Shown here: positions 34,350 through 43,844 of the stretch, one piece after another
How the letters are laid out: each line of letters opens with the position of its first letter
Numbering within the stretch: the stretch's first letter is position 1
NCBI GenBank assembly: GCA_003483885.1
Contig: DMXI01000182.1
Span: 1 to 48,067 of the forward strand
From: Microscillaceae bacterium
Lineage (GTDB): Bacteria > Bacteroidota > Bacteroidia > Cytophagales > Microscillaceae
Reading direction: 5' to 3'
Length of the DNA stretch: 48,067 nucleotides
The notes under the pieces: generated by a model
The model's database searches: none
Seen by the model: only the letters and a program-made list of their open reading frames with translations
What the model was told of the DNA's origin: nothing
Program-made: the position numbers and the translations under genes

Positions 34350-34925
34350 ATGACAAACTTGATAAAATATGTTTGGGTGGGGGTATGGCTCCTGCTAAGC
34401 ACTACTGCCCTATCAGCTCAAAATCAAACCAATTACTGGCATTTTGGAGATCGGGTTGGTTTAAATTTTAATTTTTCTCCTCCACGGGTATGGCACAATA
34501 GTCCCAAGTTTGCACATAGAGGAGGCATCACCCAAAGCGATGAACAAGGCAAGTTGCTGTTTTATACCCAAGGCAGATTTATTTATGACCGAGCAGGTTG
34601 GATTCTTGCTCAAAACCTAAGGAATAAATATACCAGGGGGCAAACTACTTTTGCTCTCCCTGGAAATCCCTCCTTACATTATCTGTTTCACACTGCGCCC
34701 ATGGGGGCATTCATTCCTAAGCAAGGCCGATTAGACCACAACAACGGCTTGTTTTATACCATCATCAATACTACCGCAAAGCAACGCTCCAAGAAAGTCG
34801 TCAAAAAAAATATTCCTATAAAAGCCGGCATCATCCCCGCTACTGCCACCATGCGGCACGCCAATCAGCGAGATTACTGGCTGGTAGTGCGCGATACCCT
34901 CAAGACTTCTATGCTTATTTGGTGA
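34350..34925 (+). pseudogene. N-terminal half of a frameshifted beta-propeller/OmpA-family gene
   Basis: The first 191 codons of a gene broken near 34905. A signal peptide of about 23 residues (ending LSAQ) is followed by NYWHFGDRVGLNFN, the opening typical of a Bacteroidota family with a repeat-type propeller and a C-terminal OmpA domain. The frame ends at TLKTSMLIW then stop. Reading the next frame from the same point gives DFYAYLVTAQGIS, which is the expected continuation. One extra base, for example restoring a GG after CTCAA at about 34901-34907, would rejoin both halves. It is either a true inactivation or a sequencing error in the assembly. Confidence 0.75.
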
Positions 34926-35851
34926 CGGCCCAAGGTATTTCCTCAACTCCAGTAAAAAGTACCATTGGAAACAAAGTTGACTTGAAAGAATCGTTTATTT
35001 TGAGTCAACTGGCTTTCTCGCCTCCTGGTAATACCTTGGCTATGCTCTATTTTCACGATAATATTATTCGGTTATTTGATTTTGACACCCAAACAGGGAA
35101 GCTCACCAACGCTCGCCAACTCCAACTCAAAGAAAGAAAATATATTACCAAGGTTACTTTTTCGCCTAGTGGCCAAAAACTATATGCATTGGCCGCAGAT
35201 AACCCTAACAAATCTACATATGAATTCTTGTATCAATTTGATTTACTTAACAAGACTAAACACCTCATTATCAGCAACCAATCCAATGCGAAAACCCCTG
35301 GCTTGGGAATCAAAGGAATACAACTAGCCAAAGATGGTAAGATATACATTGCCCAAGGGCAATACCGATACTTAGGAGTTATCAATTTCCTGGAAGGGCC
35401 AAAAGAGGCTTGTGGCTATGATCCAAATGGCATAGATCTGGGAAACAAACGTGCTCGTTATGGCCTACCTTCGTTTCCGGCTTATTACTTTCGAGTGACT
35501 GATAAAATCGGAGTAGGAACACCTTTTCGTAGAAACATTGAATTTACCTCTGGCCAAGCCATTATCCAGCCCAAGTATTACAAGTTGATCAGTGATATTG
35601 CCGCTTTTTTACAGAAAAGCTCCAAAGTTACGATTATCATCACAGGGCATACCGACAATACAGGAACTGCCAAAGGTAATCTACCACTTTCGGAAAAACG
35701 AGCACAAGCAGTGGCTCAATATTTAACAAAACAGGGCATTGACCCCAAAAGAATTATTGCCTCAGGGCAAGGCAGTAAATACCCCATTGCAAATAATAAA
35801 ACAGCTCAAGGCAGGCAACAAAATCGACGTATTGAGTTTTTCATCCAATAA
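34919..35851 (+). pseudogene. C-terminal half of the frameshifted gene: propeller end plus OmpA-like peptidoglycan-binding domain
   Basis: The open frame begins inside the gene (first in-frame start-like codon is TTG at 34919), so it is not an independent gene. It carries propeller repeats such as LAFSPPGNTLAMLYFHD and VTFSPSGQKLYAL, then KLAKDG-type repeats. It ends in a complete OmpA-like domain of about 100 residues: FTSGQAIIQPKYYKLI, IIITGHTDNTGTAKGNLPLS, EKRAQAVAQYL and RRIEFFIQ. The Asp and Arg in TGHTDNTG and QNRRIEF bind diaminopimelate in relatives. If the frameshift is real, this OmpA domain is not exported and the gene is dead. Confidence 0.75.
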
Positions 35852-35892
35852 CTCAGGGTATTTGGTCTGGGAAAAGTAAGGTAAGCAGCTAC

Positions 35893-36474
35893 TCACACCA
35901 AATAGTAAAAACTAAAAATCAGTCCCGTACCCACGCTCATCGCAAAACCAGAGATAATTTCGGGCAGGGTGTGTTTATGGAGGTAATAACGTGACCAAGC
36001 CACCAAAACGGCAAAAGCCAACACGCAATAAGCTAAAACTGGATAACCTTGTAGCAAAAACGAGAAGGTGAGCCCAATCCCCATCATATGGGCGCTGGTT
36101 TTATGTACCACAAAGTTTACGGCGAAAGCCAATACACAAAGTAATAATAAAAACACAAAAGCGGAGAATAATACCGAAGGAGCATTGATCAGGTAAAACA
36201 ATACGCAAGCCGTAATCAACGAAGTAAGTCCTACAAGGTATACCTGTTTACGTTGGCTACGTACTTCTACGCTCATATTGGTGATTTTCTTACGCATGAT
36301 TTGAACTATGACATAGGTAGCAGGTATGACTACCAAAAACACAAAAGAAAAGAAGGTCCAGTACAGCGAGTCACGCACCGAATGTTTGACTCGAAGTACT
36401 AAAAAAGTGGTAAGAATGGCTAAGTTGTAAGGAAACAAAATGATGGAAATATATTGGGCGGCCTTTTGCTTCAT
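35893..36474 (-). CDS. PAP2-like membrane phosphatase family protein
   Basis: 193 residues, with about six transmembrane segments. KTSAHMMGIG in the middle and SRYYLHKHTLPEIISGFAMSVG near the end fit the PAP2 second and third motifs (S/T-x-H and S-R-x-x-x-x-x-H), including the catalytic histidines. The first motif (K-x-x-x-x-x-x-R-P) is not complete, and the last Asp of the third motif is Glu here. The likely substrate is a lipid phosphate or pyrophosphate at the membrane. It is convergent with the OmpA gene. Confidence 0.75.
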   Translation of the reverse strand: MKQKAAQYISIILFPYNLAILTTFLVLRVKHSVRDSLYWTFFSFVFLVVIPATYVIVQIMRKKITNMSVEVRSQRKQVYLVGLTSLITACVLFYLINAPSVLFSAFVFLLLLCVLAFAVNFVVHKTSAHMMGIGLTFSFLLQGYPVLAYCVLAFAVLVAWSRYYLHKHTLPEIISGFAMSVGTGLIFSFYYLV

Positions 36475-36886
36475 GTTGCTTATTGTTAGGTGGATTGGTA
36501 TTCAATATAAGCCATTTCCGCAGAAAATAAACAGGTTACCTTATAACTTTGCATTAACTTAATGATTTATTAATATTAGTTAACTTCATTATACAATACG
36601 TTAAAATATGACTACTATTCATCCAATTCGCTGCTTACTTTAAACCAACACTTCAGTAGGATAAGCCTATCTTCATCAAGCCATTCGCTCTGTCCCCATC
36701 AAGTACAATTGACTCCCCAAAACGACTATATTTAATTATTATCCTAAGTTTTTTAAAACAAATAAAAATTTCCAGGAAAAGTACTGATTGAAAATCAAAT
36801 AATTACGTTTTTATTACACCACATACAGCCAAAAATAGAAATGTATTATCTTGCATAGCATACTTATAATTAAAGTGTTAATACTC
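36475..36886. other. Intergenic region, AT-rich, no gene seen
   Basis: About 410 bases between divergent genes. No hairpin, repeat or small frame of note. It must contain the promoter of the NlpC/P60 gene. Confidence 0.35.
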
Positions 36887-37750
36887 ATGAAAAGATTTTT
36901 TTTGATCAGTGCATTATTACTGACAATAGCGCTACAAGTGCAAGCCCTGGATTATGGTGTTTGTGCCGAAAGCGTAGTAGCAGTGCGCAAAACTACCTCT
37001 TCTAGTAGCGAATTAGTCACCCAATTGGTATTTGGTGATGCTTACAAAATTTTAAAGACCTCACCCGATAAAAAATGGGCCTATATAGAAAATAGTTACG
37101 ATCATTATAATGGCTGGATTCAAATGGGGCTGGTATTCAAGGTTTCTGAAAACTACTACAACGATTACAAAAAAAACACTCACCCAGTAGTAGCCGACAA
37201 ACTAGGCACTGTGCAGTTTAAGGGCAAAAAAATTCCAGTTACCTTAGGATCCACCTTGCCTTTTTATCAGGAAGGGAAAATAAAAATAGGAGAAGAAGAG
37301 GCTCAGTATCAAGGCAATACCAAAGATATTTCTAAAAAACACAGTAAAGCTCAAGTCATTGAGTCTGCCAAAAAACTATTGAAAATTCCTTACTTATGGG
37401 GAGGCAAAGGCAAGCAAGGCTATGATTGTTCTGGTTTTTGCCAAATGGTGTTTAAAACCAATGGATATACTTTGCCACGCGACTCTTATCAACAAGCCGA
37501 AAAAGGCAAAACGGTCAGTTTAGCAGAATCGCAGCCAGGAGATTTGGTGTTTTTTCAGCGTAAACCCCAAAATGTAGAAAATGGTCGGGTGGTACACGTG
37601 GGCATTGTACTCGAAAACAAAAACAAACAAGTCAAAGTTATTCATTCAGCAGGTATGGTACGCATCAACAAGGTAGACAAAACCGGGCTATACCGTGACG
37701 ATTTAGGGAAGTATTCTCATTACCTAAAATTTATCAAGCGTCTCGATTAA
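36887..37750 (+). CDS. Secreted NlpC/P60 peptidoglycan endopeptidase with SH3-like domain
   Basis: 287 residues from the ATG at 36887; a TTG at 36851 precedes it but would disrupt the signal peptide. A 20-residue signal peptide is followed by a bacterial SH3 domain (about 25-95, YGVCAESVVAVRKTTSSSSE ... WAYIE ... GWIQ). The C40 hydrolase domain is about 165-285. Catalytic residues: Cys in GYDCSGFCQ, His in VVHVGIVL, and a polar third residue in VIHSAG. It likely cuts stem peptides at the D-Glu-diaminopimelate bond in cell-wall turnover. Confidence 0.92.
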   Translation: MKRFFLISALLLTIALQVQALDYGVCAESVVAVRKTTSSSSELVTQLVFGDAYKILKTSPDKKWAYIENSYDHYNGWIQMGLVFKVSENYYNDYKKNTHPVVADKLGTVQFKGKKIPVTLGSTLPFYQEGKIKIGEEEAQYQGNTKDISKKHSKAQVIESAKKLLKIPYLWGGKGKQGYDCSGFCQMVFKTNGYTLPRDSYQQAEKGKTVSLAESQPGDLVFFQRKPQNVENGRVVHVGIVLENKNKQVKVIHSAGMVRINKVDKTGLYRDDLGKYSHYLKFIKRLD

Positions 37751-37783
37751 CATTGCAACATTTCACACACAAATAAATAACTT

Positions 37784-37823
37784 ACCCACTATTTCTGATT
37801 TGATCTAGTGGGTATTTTTATTT
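37784..37823 (+). terminator. Terminator of the NlpC/P60 gene
   Basis: ACCCACTA (37784-37791) pairs with TAGTGGGT (37806-37813), followed by a T-rich run ATTTTTATTT, 34 bases after the stop. On the other strand it may also serve tag. Confidence 0.85.
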
Positions 37824-37844
37824 AAAGTCATCTCAGCTTCCCTT

Positions 37845-38399
37845 TCAGGTTTGGCTCCATTTTGGTTGCTGAGCCAATACTTTTTGTTGTATGGGGCAGT
37901 TGTCATCATGAGCACCTTTCAAGTATCCAGAACTCATCAAAAACTCATTGACGATTTCTCCGCCCACAAATTTGAAATTCTTCTTAAACAACTTTACCCA
38001 ATCATCCTTGCTTTTGGGGTGATGCTTATCCAACCAATTTTGAAAAGAGCCAAATTCTTTTTGAATCTCCACAATTCGCTGAGCATTTACAATGGCGGCA
38101 TTTACCTTTAATTTATTCCGAATAATACTTGCATCACTCAAAAGACGAGCCCGATCTTCCTCGGTAAAATTAGCCACTTTTTGTAGATCAAAATTGGCAT
38201 AAGCTTTCCGAAACCCTTCTTTTTTCTTTAAGATAGTAGTCCAGGACAAGCCTGCCTGATTAATTTCTAAAATCAATCGGCCAAAAAGCTCATTGTCATC
38301 TTTTAAAGGAAAGCCATACTCCGTGTCGTGATACACTTTGTGTACATCCTCCTCGGCTTTTTGCTGTACCGATTCACAGTAAGTCTTTGGTTTTTCCAT
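37845..38399 (-). CDS. tag: DNA-3-methyladenine glycosylase I
   Basis: 184 residues, the usual length. It removes 3-methyladenine from alkylated DNA. The family pattern is present: a Cys near the N-terminus (YCESV), YHDTEYGFPL, LEINQAGLSWTTILKKKEGFRKAYANFD with the catalytic-site Glu, and KFVGGEIVNEFLMSSGYLKGAHDDNCP near the end. The late His and Cys with the N-terminal Cys and His fit the structural zinc site known in this enzyme. Confidence 0.94.
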   Translation of the reverse strand: MEKPKTYCESVQQKAEEDVHKVYHDTEYGFPLKDDNELFGRLILEINQAGLSWTTILKKKEGFRKAYANFDLQKVANFTEEDRARLLSDASIIRNKLKVNAAIVNAQRIVEIQKEFGSFQNWLDKHHPKSKDDWVKLFKKNFKFVGGEIVNEFLMSSGYLKGAHDDNCPIQQKVLAQQPKWSQT

Positions 38400-38519
38400 C
38401 GATTTGCATTGGTTTACGTTATTGAATGAAAGTTACGCTATTCCGTATTGGAAACAGAAATTTTTTATCTATTTGATCTCGCTAAAGACCAAGTGTGACA
38501 ATACTAAATCAATCATATA

Positions 38520-38981
38520 ATGAATATACAATTGGCACTCCCCCAACCAAACGAAACTGTTCCCTACGATTTGTTATTAATGGCTGATCCTGATCAGCAA
38601 AAAATTGATACTTATCTCAGGCAAGGCCAACTATACTTGGCTAAAACCGCTGAAGATGAATTGGTAGGTGCGTGTGTGGTGCAAGAGATAGCACCTAAAC
38701 AATGGGAAATTTTAAATATAGCCGTCAGTCAGCATTATCATAATCAAGGAATAGGACAACAAATAATGGCACAGGTTGTGGCTCAAGCCCGACTCATGCA
38801 AATACAACAATTGTGGGTAGCCACTGCTAACTCAAGCATTGGCCAATTGGCTTTTTACCAAAAATGTGGGTTTGAAATGCAGGCCATTGTACACAATTTT
38901 TTTGTTGAATATTACCCTGAACCTATCATAGAAAATGGCATTGTGGCTAAGCATCAAGTACGTTTATTGATGAACTTGTGA
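38520..38981 (+). CDS. GNAT-family N-acetyltransferase
   Basis: 153 residues. The acetyl-CoA binding signature is IAVSQHYHNQGIGQQIMAQV (Q/R-x-x-G-x-G/A), preceded by LVGACVVQEIAPKQWEIL and followed by LWVATANSSIGQLAFYQKCGF. The substrate is unknown, with amino groups of small molecules or proteins possible. It is convergent with the SpoIIE-type phosphatase gene, with a gap of 10 bases. Confidence 0.9.
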   Translation: MNIQLALPQPNETVPYDLLLMADPDQQKIDTYLRQGQLYLAKTAEDELVGACVVQEIAPKQWEILNIAVSQHYHNQGIGQQIMAQVVAQARLMQIQQLWVATANSSIGQLAFYQKCGFEMQAIVHNFFVEYYPEPIIENGIVAKHQVRLLMNL

Positions 38982-38991
38982 AAATTTATGG

Positions 38992-40944
38992 CTAACCTTG
39001 CGACTCTTCTAGTGCTCCCAATCTAATACCCATGACCAAAATATCGTCTACTTGTGATTCATCCCCCATCCAATTGACGAGGGTGTTTTCCAAAATAGCA
39101 TACTGTTCGTGCATGGGTAAATTATGAATATCTACCAGTAAATTACGAAAACGAGGTTTCATAAATTTTTTATTGTTAGGCCCTCCAAACTGATCTTGAT
39201 AACCATCCGAAAAAATATACAATTCAGTACAGGTGTCAATTTGAATAGCATGTTGCTCAAACACCTTGTTTTGAGTGTACTTTCCTCCGCCAATACCAAA
39301 CTTACTTCCTTTGATATAATGCATTTGGTTGTGTTGAAAATACACCAATGGGTTGTTAGCCCCCGCAAAGTAAACACATTCATTGGCTTCGTCTACTACC
39401 GTAATGGCCAAATCCATTCCGTCCTGATTATCGGTTTGGTCTTGATTGAGCGCTTTGCGAACCCCCATATCCATTTGATGCAAAATATCAGAGGGTGCAA
39501 TGGTTCCTTGAGCAATGATGATATTATCTAATAAATCTTTACCGATCATACTCATAAAAGCTCCTGGCACCCCATGCCCCGTACAATCTACCGCTGCGGT
39601 AAAAACAAGTTTTTTGGAGGGATCCTCAGGTGAAGGACGACTATATATCCAGTAAAAATCTCCCGATACAATGTCACGAGGCTGATACAAGATAAAAGCA
39701 TAATCTCTGTATACCTCAATAGATTCATCCAGGGGCAACATAGCATCCTGTATACGGCGGGCATATTCAATACTAGAGGTAATTTCTTCGTTCTGCTGCT
39801 CTATTTCTTCGTAGAGTTTTTTCAGTTCTACATTGCGTAAGCGGTAAATTTCAGCTTCCTTTTCAGAACGCTCTTTGGCCATTTGAGTCTCTAGGTTTCG
39901 GATTCTCAAATTAGCATCTTTCCCTATTACTTGCTCTTTAAAGTCATTATGTTGTTTTAAATGGTGAAAGGCTTTGTCAAAATCCTGGATCGATTCATAT
40001 ACCTGGCTCAGCAATAAATGCGCACGGTAAATTTTTACCCGAGCATTGAGTTTTTCAGCCCATTTCAATCCATTCTGCAAGTAGTTGAGCGCCAGCTCGA
40101 GCTGATCTTGCTCTATATTAAACTCTCCCAAATCTAAGTAAGTCGTTACCAATGCCTGCTTGTCATTAGCTTGTAACCTTATGTCCAGGCTTTTGCCATA
40201 ATATTCCAACGCCTTATCAGCTTCATTTAAGCGACGATACACCTTGCCCAAGTCATTATAAGTACGCGAAAGCCCAAAGTATTCTCCTCCTTCTGTTTGT
40301 ATCTTTTCAGCCTTAGTTAAGTAATCCAAGGCTTTATTCAGTTGTTTTCTTTGAAGTGCTACATTGGCCAACCCAATACAACTACGTGCCAAACTAAAAG
40401 GTGGAGCTCCTTCTCTACTAGACATTTCATAAGCCTGAGAAAAATATTTCTCGGCATTGTCAGAGTCTTTCAGATCGAGATAATAGCCTCCTAACAAGTA
40501 TACAGCATAGGAAATCCGCCCCTCCGCTTCAGCCTCTTGGTATAATTGCAGTCCCTTGAAAGTATAGTCTAATGCTATGCTATAATCTCCCTGACTCCAG
40601 TGCGCCATGCCTAAGTTGGTATAGGTTTCAGCGAGGTCTTCTTTATTGCCTGTTTTTAGAAAAATTTCAATGGCTTGATTGGCCAACGTTGTAGAAGTGG
40701 TATAGTCAGCATTAAAATAATTGATGGCTGCTCTACCCAGATAAATTCTCCCAAACCCATCTTGAAAACCAATCTTCTCACAAATTTTTTCTGCGTTTGC
40801 CAGTAATTTTTGAGCATTTTCAATCTCTCCTCCATACAACATATCTAAGCCAAGGTCGATCATGAGAGCGGCTTTCTCCTGCGGATCCTCAGTTGCAGCA
40901 ATGGTAGTTTGTCGCTTGGAAATTTCTTGTTGGGTTACGGCCAT
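38992..40944 (-). CDS. TPR protein with SpoIIE-type PP2C phosphatase domain
   Basis: 650 residues from the ATG at 40944; a TTG at 40980 is less likely. There is no signal or membrane segment. TPR repeats fill about 20-330. A coiled coil (about 345-400, ending EIEQQNEEITSSIEYARRIQ) leads to the phosphatase domain, about 400-640. Its motifs are SGDFYWIY, AAVDCTGHGVPGAFMSMIG, DLAITVVD, LYIFSDGYQDQFGG and VDDILVMGI, with the metal-binding Asp residues present. In Bacteroidota such proteins act in partner-switching or stress signalling on an anti-sigma antagonist. No sigma or anti-sigma gene is adjacent. Confidence 0.92.
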   Translation of the reverse strand: MAVTQQEISKRQTTIAATEDPQEKAALMIDLGLDMLYGGEIENAQKLLANAEKICEKIGFQDGFGRIYLGRAAINYFNADYTTSTTLANQAIEIFLKTGNKEDLAETYTNLGMAHWSQGDYSIALDYTFKGLQLYQEAEAEGRISYAVYLLGGYYLDLKDSDNAEKYFSQAYEMSSREGAPPFSLARSCIGLANVALQRKQLNKALDYLTKAEKIQTEGGEYFGLSRTYNDLGKVYRRLNEADKALEYYGKSLDIRLQANDKQALVTTYLDLGEFNIEQDQLELALNYLQNGLKWAEKLNARVKIYRAHLLLSQVYESIQDFDKAFHHLKQHNDFKEQVIGKDANLRIRNLETQMAKERSEKEAEIYRLRNVELKKLYEEIEQQNEEITSSIEYARRIQDAMLPLDESIEVYRDYAFILYQPRDIVSGDFYWIYSRPSPEDPSKKLVFTAAVDCTGHGVPGAFMSMIGKDLLDNIIIAQGTIAPSDILHQMDMGVRKALNQDQTDNQDGMDLAITVVDEANECVYFAGANNPLVYFQHNQMHYIKGSKFGIGGGKYTQNKVFEQHAIQIDTCTELYIFSDGYQDQFGGPNNKKFMKPRFRNLLVDIHNLPMHEQYAILENTLVNWMGDESQVDDILVMGIRLGALEESQG

Positions 40945-41052
40945 AAATTTTGATTGGGTATATGGATTTATGCCCAACAAAGAGCAAAAATTTGGCTAAA
41001 CCCAATAAAACGGAACTTATGACAGAAAAAAACCAACACTCCCCAAATCGCA

Positions 41053-41083
41053 CAAAAAAAGAGAGCCAATATTGACTCTCTTC
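41053..41083 (-). terminator. Terminator of the small secreted protein gene
   Basis: AAGAGAG pairs with CTCTCTT and CAATATTG forms the loop region. On the minus strand a seven-T run follows. It is 34 bases past the stop at 41117. Confidence 0.88.
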
Positions 41084-41116
41084 ATTTATGGTTTATAAAC
41101 TATCTAAGGATAATGA

Positions 41117-41446
41117 CTATAGATACTTAGACAATTTTACAGTTTTGCCACACATGCTAGAAGTTACCTTGAAGATGAACTTGTCTTTGGTACCACGAGG
41201 GGCTGTATAGATTTTGCGGCCTGGCTTACAAGTAATAGAAGTAGAACCTCCGCGTTTGTTCAATGAAACTACTCCAGAACCAGTATGAATTCTAATTTTT
41301 TGGTTGGTATCATTTACCAACTTGAAGTAGGCGTAAGAAGCTTCCACTTTAGTTTCTTCAGTTTTGTTAGCAGATTTGTTTGCGAAAGTAAATGAAGCCA
41401 AAGCAGCTACCAATGCAACAAGAGTAAAGATTTTCAATGCTTTCAT
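41117..41446 (-). CDS. Small secreted protein of unknown function, 109 aa
   Basis: The signal peptide is about 22 residues (ALVAALASFTFA). The mature part is basic and beta-rich, with FKLVNDTNQKIRIHTGSG and KFIFKVTSSMCGKTVKLSKYL; two Cys could form one disulfide. I do not recognise a family. It has a strong own terminator and is likely monocistronic, perhaps well expressed. Confidence 0.8.
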   Translation of the reverse strand: MKALKIFTLVALVAALASFTFANKSANKTEETKVEASYAYFKLVNDTNQKIRIHTGSGVVSLNKRGGSTSITCKPGRKIYTAPRGTKDKFIFKVTSSMCGKTVKLSKYL

Positions 41447-41649
41447 AGAAGTATTAATTTTTAAGGTTTTCTACTCGTTTACCCAATTGACTAAAATAGA
41501 GTAGGAGTGTTTGTTGTAATAGATTTTAATATCTGATTCAAATATACGAAGCAGTAAAGGATCAAACTTTGGTCAATTTACCAAAGGTGGGTTTCAGTTC
41601 ATAAACCCGTCAAATCGATTCATAAAGGTTTCCGAAACTTCGCTGAAAT

Positions 41650-42369
41650 TTAGTTTTTTCCTTTCTTCTCAGGTTGGGGTAATTTTTTCAGATCCATTCC
41701 TTGACCTGTTCTACCCAAAAATTTGACCGCATAAGTGCGGGTATCTACCTCATAGTGTTTGTACACCCAATTGATACATCCCGCGGGGCAGTCACCCCAC
41801 CCTCTACCAAATGATATTTTCAGTATGTTATTATCTTTTAAAGTAAGTTTTACTCTACTACCCGACCCAACTATTCCGCTCGAAGCTGGATAAGCATCCT
41901 TTACCTCAGCGTTTTTTTTCAGCAAGGTGGCTAGTGCTTGAGTATTAAAGTCTTTTTTGCGGTAAATAAGACGAGTACTCTCCTCACCTTCCTGACTCAG
42001 GATCTTGTATCTTAAGCCATGTTTTTTTAATAACTTTTGCATAACTGCACCCTGCCAAAATTGCTGATTTTTGACCGTTACTTTTACTTGATTCATACTC
42101 TTATAAGGCATTACCCGTCCACTACCCGAGTTTTTGCTTTTTTGGATGGCGGCAAAAGCCTTGGTGATCATTTCTATATATTTGGGAGAGAGTTCCACTT
42201 CGCCTTTGCCTTCTAGATTGTAGCGCTGGAGCAACTCCATTGTCAAAAAATGAATGGTATAGTTCGGAGAAACGTATCCTCGTGAATGAAAGGGAATATC
42301 TTGGGCTTTTGTCTGAGAGCTCCAAAACAAAGCAGCCATTGTGAGTAGGACGTATTGAAATGTTTTCAT
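41650..42369 (-). CDS. Secreted protein of unknown function, 239 aa
   Basis: The start is the ATG at 42369; the frame extends to 42501 but only this start gives a signal peptide (about 22 residues, ending SQTKAQ). The mature protein is basic and has GRGWGDCPAGCINWVYKHYEV with two Cys likely to bridge. No family recognised. It is the first gene left of the large gene-free region. A minus-oriented terminator at 42451-42484 lies upstream of it, so it needs its own promoter in the short gap. Confidence 0.8.
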   Translation of the reverse strand: MKTFQYVLLTMAALFWSSQTKAQDIPFHSRGYVSPNYTIHFLTMELLQRYNLEGKGEVELSPKYIEMITKAFAAIQKSKNSGSGRVMPYKSMNQVKVTVKNQQFWQGAVMQKLLKKHGLRYKILSQEGEESTRLIYRKKDFNTQALATLLKKNAEVKDAYPASSGIVGSGSRVKLTLKDNNILKISFGRGWGDCPAGCINWVYKHYEVDTRTYAVKFLGRTGQGMDLKKLPQPEKKGKN

Positions 42370-42450
42370 AAGTATCCGTATTTGAGATTGTTGTTTGATA
42401 TTAAGACATTCTAAAGATACTAAAGTAGGAGGGCAAAAGCCTGATTTGGT

Positions 42451-42484
42451 ATAAAAACAAAACCCGGTTATATAAGAACCGGGC
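42451..42484 (-). terminator. Orphan minus-strand terminator at the end of the repeat region
   Basis: CCCGGTT (42463-42469) pairs with AACCGGG (42477-42483), and on the minus strand a T-rich run TTTTGTTTTTA follows. It is oriented to stop transcripts coming from the repeat and structured region to the right, where no protein gene exists before 44606, and that gene has its own terminator. Confidence 0.8.
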
Positions 42485-42536
42485 TTGTCTACATGTAGCA
42501 ATAGTTATAGTATGCTAATAATAAGGGTATTTAAGT

Positions 42537-43780
42537 TTGATTCACTTTTTTTATCTTATGATTTACGGGTTAGTTTAGATCACCTATTGAAAGGTATTCA
42601 CACTTTATTGGTCACTCACTTTCCTTGTCTGATTACTATTTTCCTGAGCCATCACTCATTTTCACTTTCTAAAAACTTGATTAGTTAGATTCAAAAAAAT
42701 GTTACTTACTTCATTTTGTCTTGCATTTACTTTCCTTGTTTGATTCTTATTTTCCACACTTGTCCCGACATAGGAACAATCTCACTTTCACTTTTTATTT
42801 AATTAGTTTGATCACTTTATTTTATGGTTAGTTAGGACTTCGTTTTCCTCGGTTTCTATTTTTGTAAGTACCTGATAGTTAAGTTTTGTAAACTCTTGTT
42901 TTTTGTTTTAATTTTCACTTTTGGTTTTCATTTGTTAAAAATTTGATTAGTTAGATTTAAAAACTTTCTACTTACTTTTCGTTTTTCACTTAAATTCCTC
43001 ATTTGATCACTTATTTTTTTCGCTTTCCATTTTGTCGTTCACTTATTTTCCTGTTTGATTACTATTTCCCTCATTTGATCACTTCGCTTTTTATTTAGTT
43101 AGGTTTTTCACTTGTCACTTACTTTCCTGTTTGATTACTATTGATCACTTTGCTTTTTATCTAGTTAGGTTTTTACTTGTCACTTACTTTCCTATTTTTT
43201 TCGCTTTCCATTTAATCACTCACTTATTTTCCTTGTCTGATCACGCTATTTTTTTATTCTATTGGCGACGCATCGCAACATTTTTCACTTTTCATTTTTA
43301 GTTTTTCACTTCATCTAATCACTTCGCTTTTTATTTAGTTAGGTTTTTCTGTCTGATCTTCATTTTCCTAATGTTGTCACTTATTTTCCTTACTTGATCA
43401 CTTCATTTTCCACTTAATTGGGTTAGTTAGGTTTTTCCGTTTGATCCTCGTTTTCTTAATGTTTTCACTCAATTTTTAGGTTACATTTTCTTTGTTTAAT
43501 CACTTATTTTTTTCGCTTTCCATTTTGTCACTCACTTATTTTCCTCGTTTGATCACTTCGTTTCCAATTCTATTGGCGATGCATCGCGACATTTTTCACT
43601 TTTCATTTTTAGTTTTTCACTTGCGTAGCAACGCTTGTCACTTACTTTCCTAATTTTTTTCACTTTCCGTTTTGTCGTTCACTTATTTTCCTTACTTGAT
43701 CACTTCGTTTCCAATTCTATTGGCGATGCATCGCGACATTTTTCACTTTTCATTTTTAGTTTTTCACTTAAAATATATCA
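42537..43780. repeat. 1.25-kb mosaic of degenerate pyrimidine-rich repeats
   Basis: The plus strand is almost only T and C with blocks CACTTATTTTCCT, TTTGATCACTTCG, TTTATTTAGTTAGG, TCGCTTTCCATTTTGTC and TTTTCACTTTTC reused in changing order. A 56-bp block, ATTCTATTGGCGATGCATCG and onward, occurs three times nearly unchanged: 43256-43311, 43567-43622 and 43714-43769. It includes the perfect palindrome GCGATGCATCGC (the first copy is altered). The last two copies share about 34 further bases upstream. No frame on either strand gives a plausible protein. Confidence 0.85.
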
Positions 43781-43844
43781 CACGAACACATATACCTCTC
43801 CTTTGAACAATAAAAACAAGTCAATTGATTGAACACAAACTCTA

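Noticed and set aside
42537..43780. CRISPR array
   Set aside because: Blocks are not regularly spaced, vary in order and length, and no cas gene is present.
43635..43832. 65-codon plus-strand frame in the repeat array
   Set aside because: It is made only of translated low-complexity repeat (Phe/Ser/Leu) and would change with each repeat unit.
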